From Eubacteriaceae bacterium (GTDB lineage: Bacteria; Bacillota_A; Clostridia; Eubacteriales; Anaerofustaceae), in contig JAITGT010000098.1 in the NCBI GenBank assembly GCA_031280495.1, forward strand, positions 1-8,677: a stretch of 8,677 bases of DNA, in the 5' to 3' direction. The notes beneath the pieces are model-generated. The model made no database searches. It worked only from the letters and a program-made list of their open reading frames with translations, and had not been told where the DNA came from. Of this stretch, positions 1 to 5,970 are shown piece after piece. How positions within the stretch are numbered: the first letter of the stretch is position 1; each line of letters begins with the position of its first letter. The translations under genes and the position numbers were made by a program.

Positions 1-414
1 ACAGCCTCTGCCTTCAGCCTAGATCCCACAATTGGCATAAGCGCAGAGGTTGGGCACGCCACCGACTACCCGGACGCGGACAAAAGAAAGCATGGCGAGG
101 CAAAATGCGGGGCAGGTCCACTTATTGCGCGAGGGCCCAACATCAACCCCATCGTTTACCGCCAGCTTGTGCAGGCAGCCGAGAAGGCAGGGGTTGCGTT
201 TCAAATTGAGCCGTCCCCGGGCAGAACAGGCACAGACGCCGATCCATTTCAGATTTCTAGAGGAGGCAAAGCCGCTGGGCTTGTATCCATTCCGCTTCGG
301 TACATGCATACCCCCATTGAAGTTCTTAAATTGTCGGATTTGGAGGGTGCCGTTGCCCTGCTTACTCGCTTTGTCCTAGATTTGGACGAAGAATCTGCTT
401 TTGTCCCTATGTAG
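1..414 (+). CDS. M42-family metallo-aminopeptidase, C-terminal part (5' end outside window)
   Basis: The visible 137 residues are the C-terminal catalytic half of an M42 (glutamyl aminopeptidase/endoglucanase-like, TET-type) peptidase. These are cytosolic, metal-dependent enzymes that trim amino acids from short peptides. Family motifs in order are EVGHATDYP (fragment residues 16-24), the block around GPLIARGPNINP (39-50), PGRTGTDAD (73-81) and SIPLRYMHTP (96-105). His103 of RYMHTP is the expected last metal ligand. Glu16 seems to sit where many members carry a metal-binding Asp, a conservative change if the alignment is right. The reading frame is open from base 1 and ends at TAG 412-414, followed at once by a terminator, so this is the last gene of its transcript. 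The N-terminal metal-binding His and catalytic Glu-Glu lie outside the window and cannot be checked. Confidence 0.92.
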   Translation, partial: TASAFSLDPTIGISAEVGHATDYPDADKRKHGEAKCGAGPLIARGPNINPIVYRQLVQAAEKAGVAFQIEPSPGRTGTDADPFQISRGGKAAGLVSIPLRYMHTPIEVLKLSDLEGAVALLTRFVLDLDEESAFVPM

Positions 415-425
415 CAAGAGCCAGC

Positions 426-452
426 AAAGGGCAGCTTTCGCTGCCCTTTTTT
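426..452 (+). terminator. Intrinsic terminator of the M42 peptidase gene
   Basis: A perfect 10-bp stem (AAAGGGCAGC, 426-435, with GCTGCCCTTT, 440-449) closes a four-base loop TTTC and runs into Ts to 452. It begins 11 bases after the peptidase stop codon. This is a standard Rho-independent terminator for transcription on +. Confidence 0.9.
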
Positions 453-595
453 CTGCCCTGTAAGCTCTTTTTAAAAAAAAGACGCTCCCGCGTGGCGCGC
501 CTTTCGTGCAAAAGCGGATCCATTGGCAGCCATGACCTCGATTATTGAAAATTGAAAATACGCAAGCAGAACTGTTTGCTTCGAACGAATGAAAA

Positions 596-623
596 ATGAA
601 TATGAAAACAAATTCATATTCAT
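596..623. repeat. AT-rich inverted repeat, 11-bp arms
   Basis: ATGAATATGAA (596-606) and its exact reverse complement TTCATATTCAT (613-623) flank a six-base spacer, AACAAA. There is no T-run and little GC, so it is not an intrinsic terminator. The symmetry and total length fit a binding site for a dimeric regulator, but no promoter could be placed beside it, so the role is open. Confidence 0.55.
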
Positions 624-843
624 AGCATATATCTATTGTTCTTGAAAATATGCTTAATACTATTGAGGAATATACGTGCCATACACCCACCGCATACAGA
701 GGCGGGGGCTTCTTGGCGATACGGGATATAGAAGAAAGAAGAAAGAGAAGAAAGAGGGAAGCTTTTGATAACAAACTCATTTCTTGCTGCAGCTCTGGAT
801 GTTCTCCTCATCTGCTTCTCCTTTTTTGCCAGAACAGATCCAA

Positions 844-1089
844 CTACGCGCTTGGGCTATAGGCATGCTTTAGCCTAGCTGAGATTGCTTGTGGGACTTT
901 CACAAACGCAAGCGGGCTTTCCTCCCCCGCGCTGATCCAGGCTGGCTGAATTACTGCCTTTAGCGCTGCAGTAGGAATCCGCGCTTCCAGCGCATATACA
1001 GGTCCTTATTTCAGCTGCTCCGCCAAATCTGGCGCGAGAGCGCCTGTTTTCGATGGCAGCAAAAGGGGATCAGCGACAGTGTGTCTATC
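844..1089 (-). pseudogene. Possible decayed reading frame, family not recognised
   Basis: On the minus strand one frame runs 82 codons from after a TGA at 1090-1092 down to a TAG at 844-846, broken only by a TAA at 1006-1008. The translation looks protein-like, with well-mixed residues such as KTGALAPDLAEQLK before the stop and YALEARIPTAALKAV, then SPLAFVKVPQAI, after it. There is no start codon with a ribosome-binding site. It could be the tail of a gene lost by decay, or a chance open frame in GC-balanced DNA. I assign no function. Confidence 0.22.
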
Positions 1090-1218
1090 TCAAACATGGA
1101 TTCAATCATTCTGCCTATTGACAAAATATTCTGAAGGGGAGCAGGCCCTTTCTTTTGTGTTTGGCGCTCTTTATTTCACATTGCTTTATAAAGATAAGCG
1201 CTAATTCGCCAAAAAAAT

Positions 1219-1247
1219 TTGATCCAAAGCGCAATATATAGTATAAT
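1219..1247 (+). promoter_or_regulatory. Sigma-70-type promoter for the URO-D-family gene
   Basis: A perfect -10 hexamer TATAAT (1242-1247) lies 17 bases after TTGATC (1219-1224), which matches four of six consensus -35 positions. Transcription would start near 1254 and give a leader of about 73 bases before the ATG at 1327. TTTGGCG/CGCCAAA words lie on both sides of the promoter (1160, 1207, 1277, 1290), positions where an operator could act. Confidence 0.72.
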
Positions 1248-1276
1248 TTTTTCGATAGCCAATATTAAGGTCTATA

Positions 1277-1296
1277 TTTGGCGCGGCGACGCCAAA
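1277..1296. promoter_or_regulatory. Inverted repeat in the URO-D leader, possible operator or mRNA hairpin
   Basis: TTTGGCG (1277-1283) and CGCCAAA (1290-1296) are exact reverse complements separated by six bases. The element lies about 25 bases past the predicted transcription start and 20 bases before the AGGAGG ribosome-binding site. No T-run follows, so it is not a terminator. It could be an operator for a dimeric repressor or a stabilising 5' hairpin. Confidence 0.45.
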
Positions 1297-1326
1297 CCTA
1301 AGCACAAAACATCGCCAGGAGGATAA

Positions 1327-2355
1327 ATGGCTCACCTAACACCAAAAGAAAACTTTCTGCGCTGCCTAAAGGGCGAAATCCCTGAATGGGTTCCTTCATA
1401 CTCATATTATGGCGCTCTGCCCGGCGTAGACGAAGATCCGCCAAACATGACACTAATGCTAGCCCCTCTAATGGGAGCGATGGGTGGCGACGGCTACACA
1501 GACATCTGGGGCGTTCCCTATGAGTCCGTGCCGCTTGTCGGAGGCTTCTCACTGCCTAAGCCGGGCGCATTCATCCTCAAAGACGTTCGCAAGTGGCGCG
1601 ACGTAATCAAAGCTCCCGATCTTTCGAACGTAGACTGGGAAGCGCTTGTAAAAGAGGGTCTGAACACCCTCCCATATAGCCGCGACAATGTTGCCTTAAT
1701 CTTGATGCTTGGCGGCGGTTACTTCATGTCCTTTATGGGAATGATGGGCTTTACTGAGGGACTAGCCGCACTTTACGAAGAGCCCGAAGAAGTCAAGGCG
1801 CTCTTTGACTACATGCATAGTTTTTATATGGACATTTATAACAAGGTATTCAACTTAGCAAAACCAGACATACTGGGGCTCGGCGATGACACTGCAGCTG
1901 AACGCGCTCCTTTCATCTCTCCGGAAATGTACCGCGAATACCTCATTCCCCTGTATGATGACTACTGCCGCCCTGCACGCATCGCAGGCATTGCATTTGA
2001 CATGCACAACTGTGGCAAGAGTGGCGCATTATTCGATGATCTGGTCCGCATCGGCATAAACGCTTGGGAACCTGTGCAGCTGAGCAACGATATTTTGGAA
2101 CTCCAAAAAAAGTATGGGCGCCACCTTATCATTGGCGGCGGATGGGAAGGCCGCGGCCGCCTCACCGAACCGGATGTCACAGATGACGAGATCCGCGAGT
2201 CTGTTCGCGTCTGCCTCGACACTTATGCACGCAATGGCGGCTTTATGTTTGCTGGAGCATACACACCTGGCTCGATTGATGATCAGAAGACACAGCATTG
2301 GAACGAAGTCCTCCAAAAAGAAGTGTACGACTACGGCCACACATTCTATAAATAA
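1327..2355 (+). CDS. Uroporphyrinogen decarboxylase-superfamily (MtaA/CmuA-like) protein
   Basis: The 342-aa product has the length and character of the URO-D superfamily, which includes haem-pathway UroD and the zinc methyltransferases that move methyl groups between corrinoid proteins and thiols in anaerobes. The start NFLRCLKGEIPEWVPSY (9-25) is the typical family entry, and GLGDDTA (184-190) and the H-x-C motif MHNCG (His227, Cys229) follow. His-x-Cys forms part of the zinc site in MtaA/MtbA-type methyltransferases. The usual third zinc Cys near the C-terminus is not evident: the expected region reads MFAGAYTPG (307-315). The Arg-rich N-terminal motif of true UroD is also absent. I therefore infer a corrinoid- or methyl-transfer-related role rather than haem synthesis, with the substrate unknown. 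The ATG is preceded by AGGAGG (1317-1322), and a terminator follows the TAA, so it is a single-gene transcript. No corrinoid protein or MT1 methyltransferase is adjacent. Confidence 0.85.
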   Translation: MAHLTPKENFLRCLKGEIPEWVPSYSYYGALPGVDEDPPNMTLMLAPLMGAMGGDGYTDIWGVPYESVPLVGGFSLPKPGAFILKDVRKWRDVIKAPDLSNVDWEALVKEGLNTLPYSRDNVALILMLGGGYFMSFMGMMGFTEGLAALYEEPEEVKALFDYMHSFYMDIYNKVFNLAKPDILGLGDDTAAERAPFISPEMYREYLIPLYDDYCRPARIAGIAFDMHNCGKSGALFDDLVRIGINAWEPVQLSNDILELQKKYGRHLIIGGGWEGRGRLTEPDVTDDEIRESVRVCLDTYARNGGFMFAGAYTPGSIDDQKTQHWNEVLQKEVYDYGHTFYK

Positions 2356-2361
2356 AAAAGC

Positions 2362-2387
2362 CGGGCGGCAGAGCCGCCCGTTTTTTT
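2362..2387. terminator. Bidirectional intrinsic terminator between convergent genes
   Basis: An 8-bp GC stem, CGGGCGGC (2362-2369) with GCCGCCCG (2373-2380), closes a three-base loop and is followed by seven Ts (2381-2387) on +. On the minus strand the same stem is followed, two bases on, by a run of Ts (A-run 2354-2359 on +). It can therefore end both the URO-D gene and the minus-strand maturase gene, whose stop is at 2391. Confidence 0.92.
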
Positions 2388-2390
2388 GCG

Positions 2391-3575
2391 CTATAGCTTT
2401 CCCAATTCCGCGCGCATCTTCTGCTGAACGCGCAATACCGGCTCTTCTCTGTCAAGAGCCCCCAAAATACGTTTGAGCGGTTCCACCGAATGAGCGTAAA
2501 AATAGCGCAGGCCCTCACAAAGGCAGTTTACTTTTTGCCCATCCAAATCTGCCCAGTCTTTTGGACAGCCCCCATTGCAAAGGCCTGCCCATTCGCAGGA
2601 GAGGCATTTTTGTGAGAGCCCCTCCTTTTTTTCTCTTCCAAAGCGCGTTTGTGCATCGGAGTCCACGATTCTTGCAAGATTGCCTTCAAAAACGCTGCCT
2701 ATTCGGTGCCCTTCATTGACAAAATGATCGCAGGAGTAGACAGATCCATCCACTTCGACAACGGCGACGCGGCCGCAGGTTGGCGCCATCCAGCAAACAC
2801 TTGAGCGAACGCCCCTCAGCACAAGGGACATTTCTGCGAAAAGCTGCACGCCAATGCGCCCAATGTCGTGCGTTGCCCATTCGTCAAAGACCGCGCACAG
2901 AAATTTGCCATATGAGAGCGCAGAAACAGAACCTTTCTCAATGCGCCCGCCTTCACCCCATATCACGATTGGGATAAACTGCATCCACCCCGTTCCAAGC
3001 CCTTTTAGGGACTGGTAAGCGGCGAGCGGTTTTTCAGCAGTTTCTTGCGTGACAGTGCAGAGAAGATCTGGCTTGATCCCATGCTTCCGTAGGAGGGCGC
3101 ATGCCTGGGACACCTTCTTGTATGTTGGGCGCCCGCCCAAGTCAGTCCTATTTTTGTCGTGGAGCCACTTGCTCCCATCCACGCTCAAGCCGACATCAAA
3201 GCCCTCCTCATTGAGAAAAGTGCACCACTCGTCATCCAGCAAAAGCCCGTTTGTCTGAAGATTGTTCCAAATTTCCCATCCTTCGGGCAAGTGCTTGCGC
3301 TCCAACTCAACGGCTTTGCGATAGAAAGACAGACCTGCAAGCGTAGGTTCTCCACCGTGCCAGACAATCTGGATAATGGGTCCAGGGCTTGAAGCAATAA
3401 ACGAAACAAGGAACGCCTCAAGCGTTTCCTCATTCATAATGGAGGCGTCTGCGCGTTCAAGGCTATGCGTTTTTAGATAATAGCAGTAAGGGCAGCGCAA
3501 GTTGCACCGCGACCCGACTGGCTTTGCCATTATTGCGTATGGCTCTGAGGCAACATACGTTTTTTCGTTTTGCAT
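2391..3575 (-). CDS. Anaerobic sulfatase-maturase-like radical SAM/SPASM enzyme
   Basis: The 394-aa product is a radical SAM enzyme of the anSME type, which oxidises an active-site Cys or Ser of a sulfatase to formylglycine in the cytosol without oxygen. The SAM-cluster motif C-x3-C-x2-C is CNLRCPYC (Cys24, Cys28, Cys31), followed by WHGGEPTL (72-79), LQTNG (106-110) and GLSVDG (129-134). The SPASM half carries Cys261, Cys267, Cys282, Cys324, Cys327, Cys333, Cys337 and Cys351/Cys353. Their spacing matches the two auxiliary Fe4S4 clusters of characterised anSMEs. Asp283, directly after Cys282, matches the proposed catalytic base. The ATG has GGAG five bases upstream. The gene starts 40 bases after the stop of the hydrolase gene with no terminator between, so the two form an operon. 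No sulfatase lies in the window; related SPASM enzymes also modify peptides, so the target is inferred from similarity only. Confidence 0.9.
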   Translation of the reverse strand: MQNEKTYVASEPYAIMAKPVGSRCNLRCPYCYYLKTHSLERADASIMNEETLEAFLVSFIASSPGPIIQIVWHGGEPTLAGLSFYRKAVELERKHLPEGWEIWNNLQTNGLLLDDEWCTFLNEEGFDVGLSVDGSKWLHDKNRTDLGGRPTYKKVSQACALLRKHGIKPDLLCTVTQETAEKPLAAYQSLKGLGTGWMQFIPIVIWGEGGRIEKGSVSALSYGKFLCAVFDEWATHDIGRIGVQLFAEMSLVLRGVRSSVCWMAPTCGRVAVVEVDGSVYSCDHFVNEGHRIGSVFEGNLARIVDSDAQTRFGREKKEGLSQKCLSCEWAGLCNGGCPKDWADLDGQKVNCLCEGLRYFYAHSVEPLKRILGALDREEPVLRVQQKMRAELGKL

Positions 3576-3615
3576 ACAGGCTCCACACTCTCTGCGAAAT
3601 GGGGGATGCGGCGCG

Positions 3616-4383
3616 TTAAGCTCTTAAGTGCGCCTCAAAAAAAGCAAATATTTTTTCCCATGCGTCCATTGCCTGTGTTGGGCGGTACATTTCTGTATGG
3701 TAGTACATGAATCCATGCCCGGCTCCGTCGTATCGAAAGAACTTGTAGTCTTTTCCGAAGCGCTTCAATTCTGCTTCATGCCTATCCACAATCTCAGGGG
3801 TGGGGTTGCTGTCTTCGTTTCCAAAAATGCCGAGAAGCGGGCAAGACAAGCTTTCAGCATAGTCAAGGGCTGAAACAGGCTGCTGCGGGGTAAGCTCCGC
3901 CGGGTTGGCTGAAATGCGGCCTCCCCAACAGTCAACAGCGGCGTCTATCCCTTTAAGCCGGCAAGCGGCAAGAAAGGCATGCCTCCCCCCAGAACATGTG
4001 CCAATCACGCCTGCCTTCCCATTTGAAATGGGAAGGGATTTCGCATAGGAAAGCGCGCCTTCTGTGTCGTCGAGCACAGTGTCATCGGATACGCCGCCAG
4101 CCTGCATGGCCTTTTGCGCTATCTGATCCGGCTTGCCCGTCCCAAAACGGGAATAGATATCTGGCGAAATAGCTATATATCCATGCTGAGAAAAACGCCT
4201 TGTCATTTCACGATAGAATTCGTCCCATCCTGGCATGTGGGGAATCAGGACCACCGTCGGGAATGGGCCTTGGCCTATCGGGCGCGACATGTAGGCAAGA
4301 GTGCTTTCTCCGTGCGCGCCTTTAAAGGCAACCGTTTCCGCTATCATCCCTTCATAATTGCCAGTGTCTATATCATTCCACAT
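3616..4383 (-). CDS. Dienelactone hydrolase-family alpha/beta hydrolase
   Basis: The 255-aa product is a cytosolic alpha/beta hydrolase of the dienelactone hydrolase family, which opens lactone or ester bonds with a Cys-Asp-His triad. The oxyanion region LIPHMPGWDEF (46-56), the nucleophile elbow GTCSGG with Cys130, the acid Asp191 in GNEDSNP, and His223 in GAGHGF are all present in order, so the enzyme looks intact. The substrate is not deducible; no aromatic-degradation genes are nearby. I chose ATG 4381-4383, which has AAGGTGG 11 bases upstream and gives the family's usual N-terminus (MWNDIDTG). A TTG eight codons further up (4405-4407) has no ribosome-binding site, and a candidate -10 lies only nine bases beyond it. 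It is the first gene of a two-gene operon with the radical SAM maturase. Confidence 0.9.
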   Translation of the reverse strand: MWNDIDTGNYEGMIAETVAFKGAHGESTLAYMSRPIGQGPFPTVVLIPHMPGWDEFYREMTRRFSQHGYIAISPDIYSRFGTGKPDQIAQKAMQAGGVSDDTVLDDTEGALSYAKSLPISNGKAGVIGTCSGGRHAFLAACRLKGIDAAVDCWGGRISANPAELTPQQPVSALDYAESLSCPLLGIFGNEDSNPTPEIVDRHEAELKRFGKDYKFFRYDGAGHGFMYYHTEMYRPTQAMDAWEKIFAFFEAHLRA

Positions 4384-4416
4384 TTTCTGGGCAACCACCT
4401 TCTTCAAATATACTTT

Positions 4417-4425
4417 ATTTTAGCA
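4417..4425 (-). promoter_or_regulatory. Possible extended -10 promoter for the hydrolase-maturase operon
   Basis: Read on the minus strand, TGC followed by TAAAAT (-10 at 4422-4417) forms an extended -10 element. I see no good -35 at 17 bases. Transcription from here would start near 4410, leaving a short leader of about 27 bases that still contains the AAGGTGG site. Confidence 0.35.
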
Positions 4426-4578
4426 TCTGATCGGCCTAAAAGTGAGCGCAATTGGCAAATAATGCCTTTCGCAATGGTAGAGTTTCATGCAGTGGCGTAA
4501 ATTTCGACAAAAGGCAGGACTAAAAAAGGAGCCATCCTTATCCTTGGGTTAACCAAAACAAATTCAAGGAGGCAAAAG

Positions 4579-5742
4579 ATGGCGCCAAAGGACAGAAAGC
4601 GCCTTTCGGAGGAGTTAGGCAAACTGTTGAACGAGGCTGGGACAGTGGACATTATGCGCGCTGCGCTTGAGGGCGCGCCAAACATGCTCATGCAGCTGGA
4701 AGCTGAGGCCAGCGCCGGCGCCGCCCGCTGCGGGCGCAGCGAGGCGCGGACGGGCGCGCCTCAACGGCGCAAGGAGGCGCCAGCTGCACACTGCCGCAGG
4801 CAGCGTGCAGCTGGCCATCCCAAAGCTGCGCGAGGGAAGCTATTGCCCCTCGTTTCTGGAGCCCAGGAGAAATGTTGGCAAGGCTCTGCTCTCTGTTATA
4901 CAGTAGGACTGCATCAACAGCGTGAGCACGCGGAAAGTGGAGAAGCTCATGGAGAGCCTCGGAATAGAGATCTGCAAGAGCAAAGCCTCACGCCTTTGTT
5001 CCGAGCTCACGAAAACAGTCGAAGAGTTTAGGGAAAGTCCTCTTGGCGTGTTTCCCAATGCCTGCTTGGACGCCACATTCACCAAAGTGCGCGAGGGCGG
5101 GCATGTCCACTCAATGGCCCTGGCTGTCGCGACAGGCGTTGATCTAGGTGGTGCGCCATATCCTGTGCATGGAGATTGGGGCGGCTGAAACAGGGGATCT
5201 GTGGAGGCCGGGGCCTGCAGCCTCGGACGCGCACAGCGGCCTGAAGGCCGCCGAGGCCTCCGGGCTGCCAGGCACATTTCCTGCGCAGCGCGCTGGCGGA
5301 AGTTCCAAAAGCGCAGAGGGGGCTTGCGGCGGCGATGGCATGGACTGTATTCACGGCGGGCAGCAAGGCGAAGGCGTAGCTGCGGCTTGTGGCCTTGCAG
5401 ATGGAGAAAAAGTTTCCAAAGGCGATGGAGACAGTGTCTGACGCTGAAGACAAAGTCTTGGCTTGCATGGGCTTCCCAAAGGGGCATTGGGCGCAGCTGC
5501 GCACGGCAAATGTGCAAGAGAGGCTTAACAGGGAGATCAAGAGGCGGATGGAGGCTGTGCCCATATTTCCAAACAGGGACTCGCGCATTAGGCTCGCCGG
5601 GCATGCCCTAATGGACCAGCACGGCGAGTGGATGGCGGCCGAGTGGCGCTATGTGCCGCTGGCAGGCATGGCAAAGCTTAAAGAGAGGGGAAGCGGGGCC
5701 TTCCTGCCCGCGCCTCTTCGAGGAAAACCCAAATCTCCCTAG
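4579..5742 (+). pseudogene. IS256-family (mutator-type) transposase, multiply frameshifted
   Basis: Joined across frames, the product follows an IS256 transposase, a DDE enzyme that moves its own element. It opens in one frame at ATG 4579 with AGGAGG six bases upstream (to about 4755). It moves to a second frame with IPKLREGSYCPSFLEPRR, VSTRKVEKLMESLG and LDATFTKVREGG (first catalytic Asp). Near 5148 it moves to a third frame with CMEIGAAETGDLWR and SDAHSGLKAA (second Asp). From about 5266 it is back in the first frame with CQAHFLRSALAEVPK, EKKFPKAMETV, FPKGHW, ERLNREIKRR (block with the catalytic Glu) and IFPNRDSRIRLAG. In-frame TAG codons interrupt it at 4904-4906 and 5377-5379, and about ten residues seem missing between LWR and SDAH. 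No intact protein can be made. The final TAG (5740-5742) lies inside a perfect palindrome. Confidence 0.93.
4779..4815. repeat. Large quasi-palindrome inside the transposase pseudogene
   Basis: GCCAGCTGCAC (4779-4789) pairs exactly with GTGCAGCTGGC (4805-4815). Inside it, after one A/C mismatch, CTGCC (4791-4795) pairs with GGCAG (4799-4803) around a three-base loop. The whole 37-base unit can fold as one long hairpin. It overlaps codons for the stretch before the conserved IPKLREG block. Confidence 0.75.
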
Positions 5743-5772
5743 GAAGGCGCAGGCCTGCGCCTTCCTAGGGAG
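5735..5772. repeat. Perfect 38-bp palindrome over the transposase stop codon
   Basis: Bases 5735-5753 are followed directly by their exact reverse complement at 5754-5772, with 19-bp arms, no spacer and the centre at AGG|CCT. The TAG that ends the transposase frame (5740-5742) lies in the left arm. As RNA it would form a very stable hairpin on either strand. No T-run follows, so a classic intrinsic terminator is unlikely. It may shield the element from passing transcription, or be a product of replication-slippage repair. Confidence 0.9.
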
Positions 5773-5868
5773 CCAGGCGCGGCATAATCCAAGGGAAAAG
5801 AATTTTGGCCACTTGACAAGACGCTAGCCAATGGGGGGCAGCAGACGCATTGCCGCTCTATTTCCCGT

Positions 5869-5897
5869 TTGACAAATATGCGCGTTGGCTTTAAAAT
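5869..5897 (+). promoter_or_regulatory. Strong sigma-70-type promoter for the nitroreductase gene
   Basis: A perfect -35 TTGACA (5869-5874) and TAAAAT (5892-5897, five of six consensus -10 bases) are separated by exactly 17 bases. Transcription should start near 5904, giving a leader of about 67 bases. The -35 overlaps a TTG that could otherwise be taken as a start codon of the nitroreductase frame, which rules that longer form out. Confidence 0.85.
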
Positions 5898-5970
5898 CTA
5901 TGATAAAAGCTTGGCGGCATTTATGTGTTCGCTCTATTTGAATATGCCATGCGAAAATTTTAGGAGATCC

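Larger units (their letters stand above)
453..1218. other. Long intergenic stretch without a convincing gene
   Basis: About 770 bases separate the peptidase terminator from the next promoter. Open frames here lack ribosome-binding sites and recognisable motifs. What can be seen is an 11-bp AT-rich inverted repeat (596-623), an unbroken 32-base purine run (730-761), a minus-strand frame with one internal stop that might be a gene remnant (844-1089), and small GC hairpins around 1021-1044. A TTGACA at 1118-1123 has no matching -10. The region may be a graveyard of decayed coding sequence, but I cannot name a family. Confidence 0.6.
4538..5798 (+). mobile_element. Decayed IS256-family insertion sequence, ends uncertain
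   Basis: The core is the broken transposase at 4579-5742. The only candidate terminal inverted repeats I found are the bases at 4538-4554 and the complement of 5781-5798, which match at 12 of 17 positions around a shared CCTTGG. This is weak, and no target duplication could be recognised. The element sits between the divergent hydrolase operon and the nitroreductase promoter. The limits given are those of the weak repeats, not proven ends. Confidence 0.4.

Noticed and set aside
376..780. 134-codon minus-strand frame overlapping the peptidase end
   Set aside because: It runs antisense through the end of the M42 gene and its terminator, has no ribosome-binding site, and has a composition unlike a folded protein.
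650..862. 70-codon plus-strand frame in the intergenic stretch
   Set aside because: No ribosome-binding site; the charged middle is only the polypurine run read as Arg/Lys/Glu codons.
1118..1146. Promoter from the TTGACA at 1118-1123
   Set aside because: The spaced position 17 bases later reads GCAGGC, not a -10. The TTGACA at 5813-5818 likewise lacks a -10 partner.
4840..5604. 254-codon minus-strand frame
   Set aside because: It is the antisense shadow of the IS256 transposase, rich in Arg, Pro and Cys, with no motifs.
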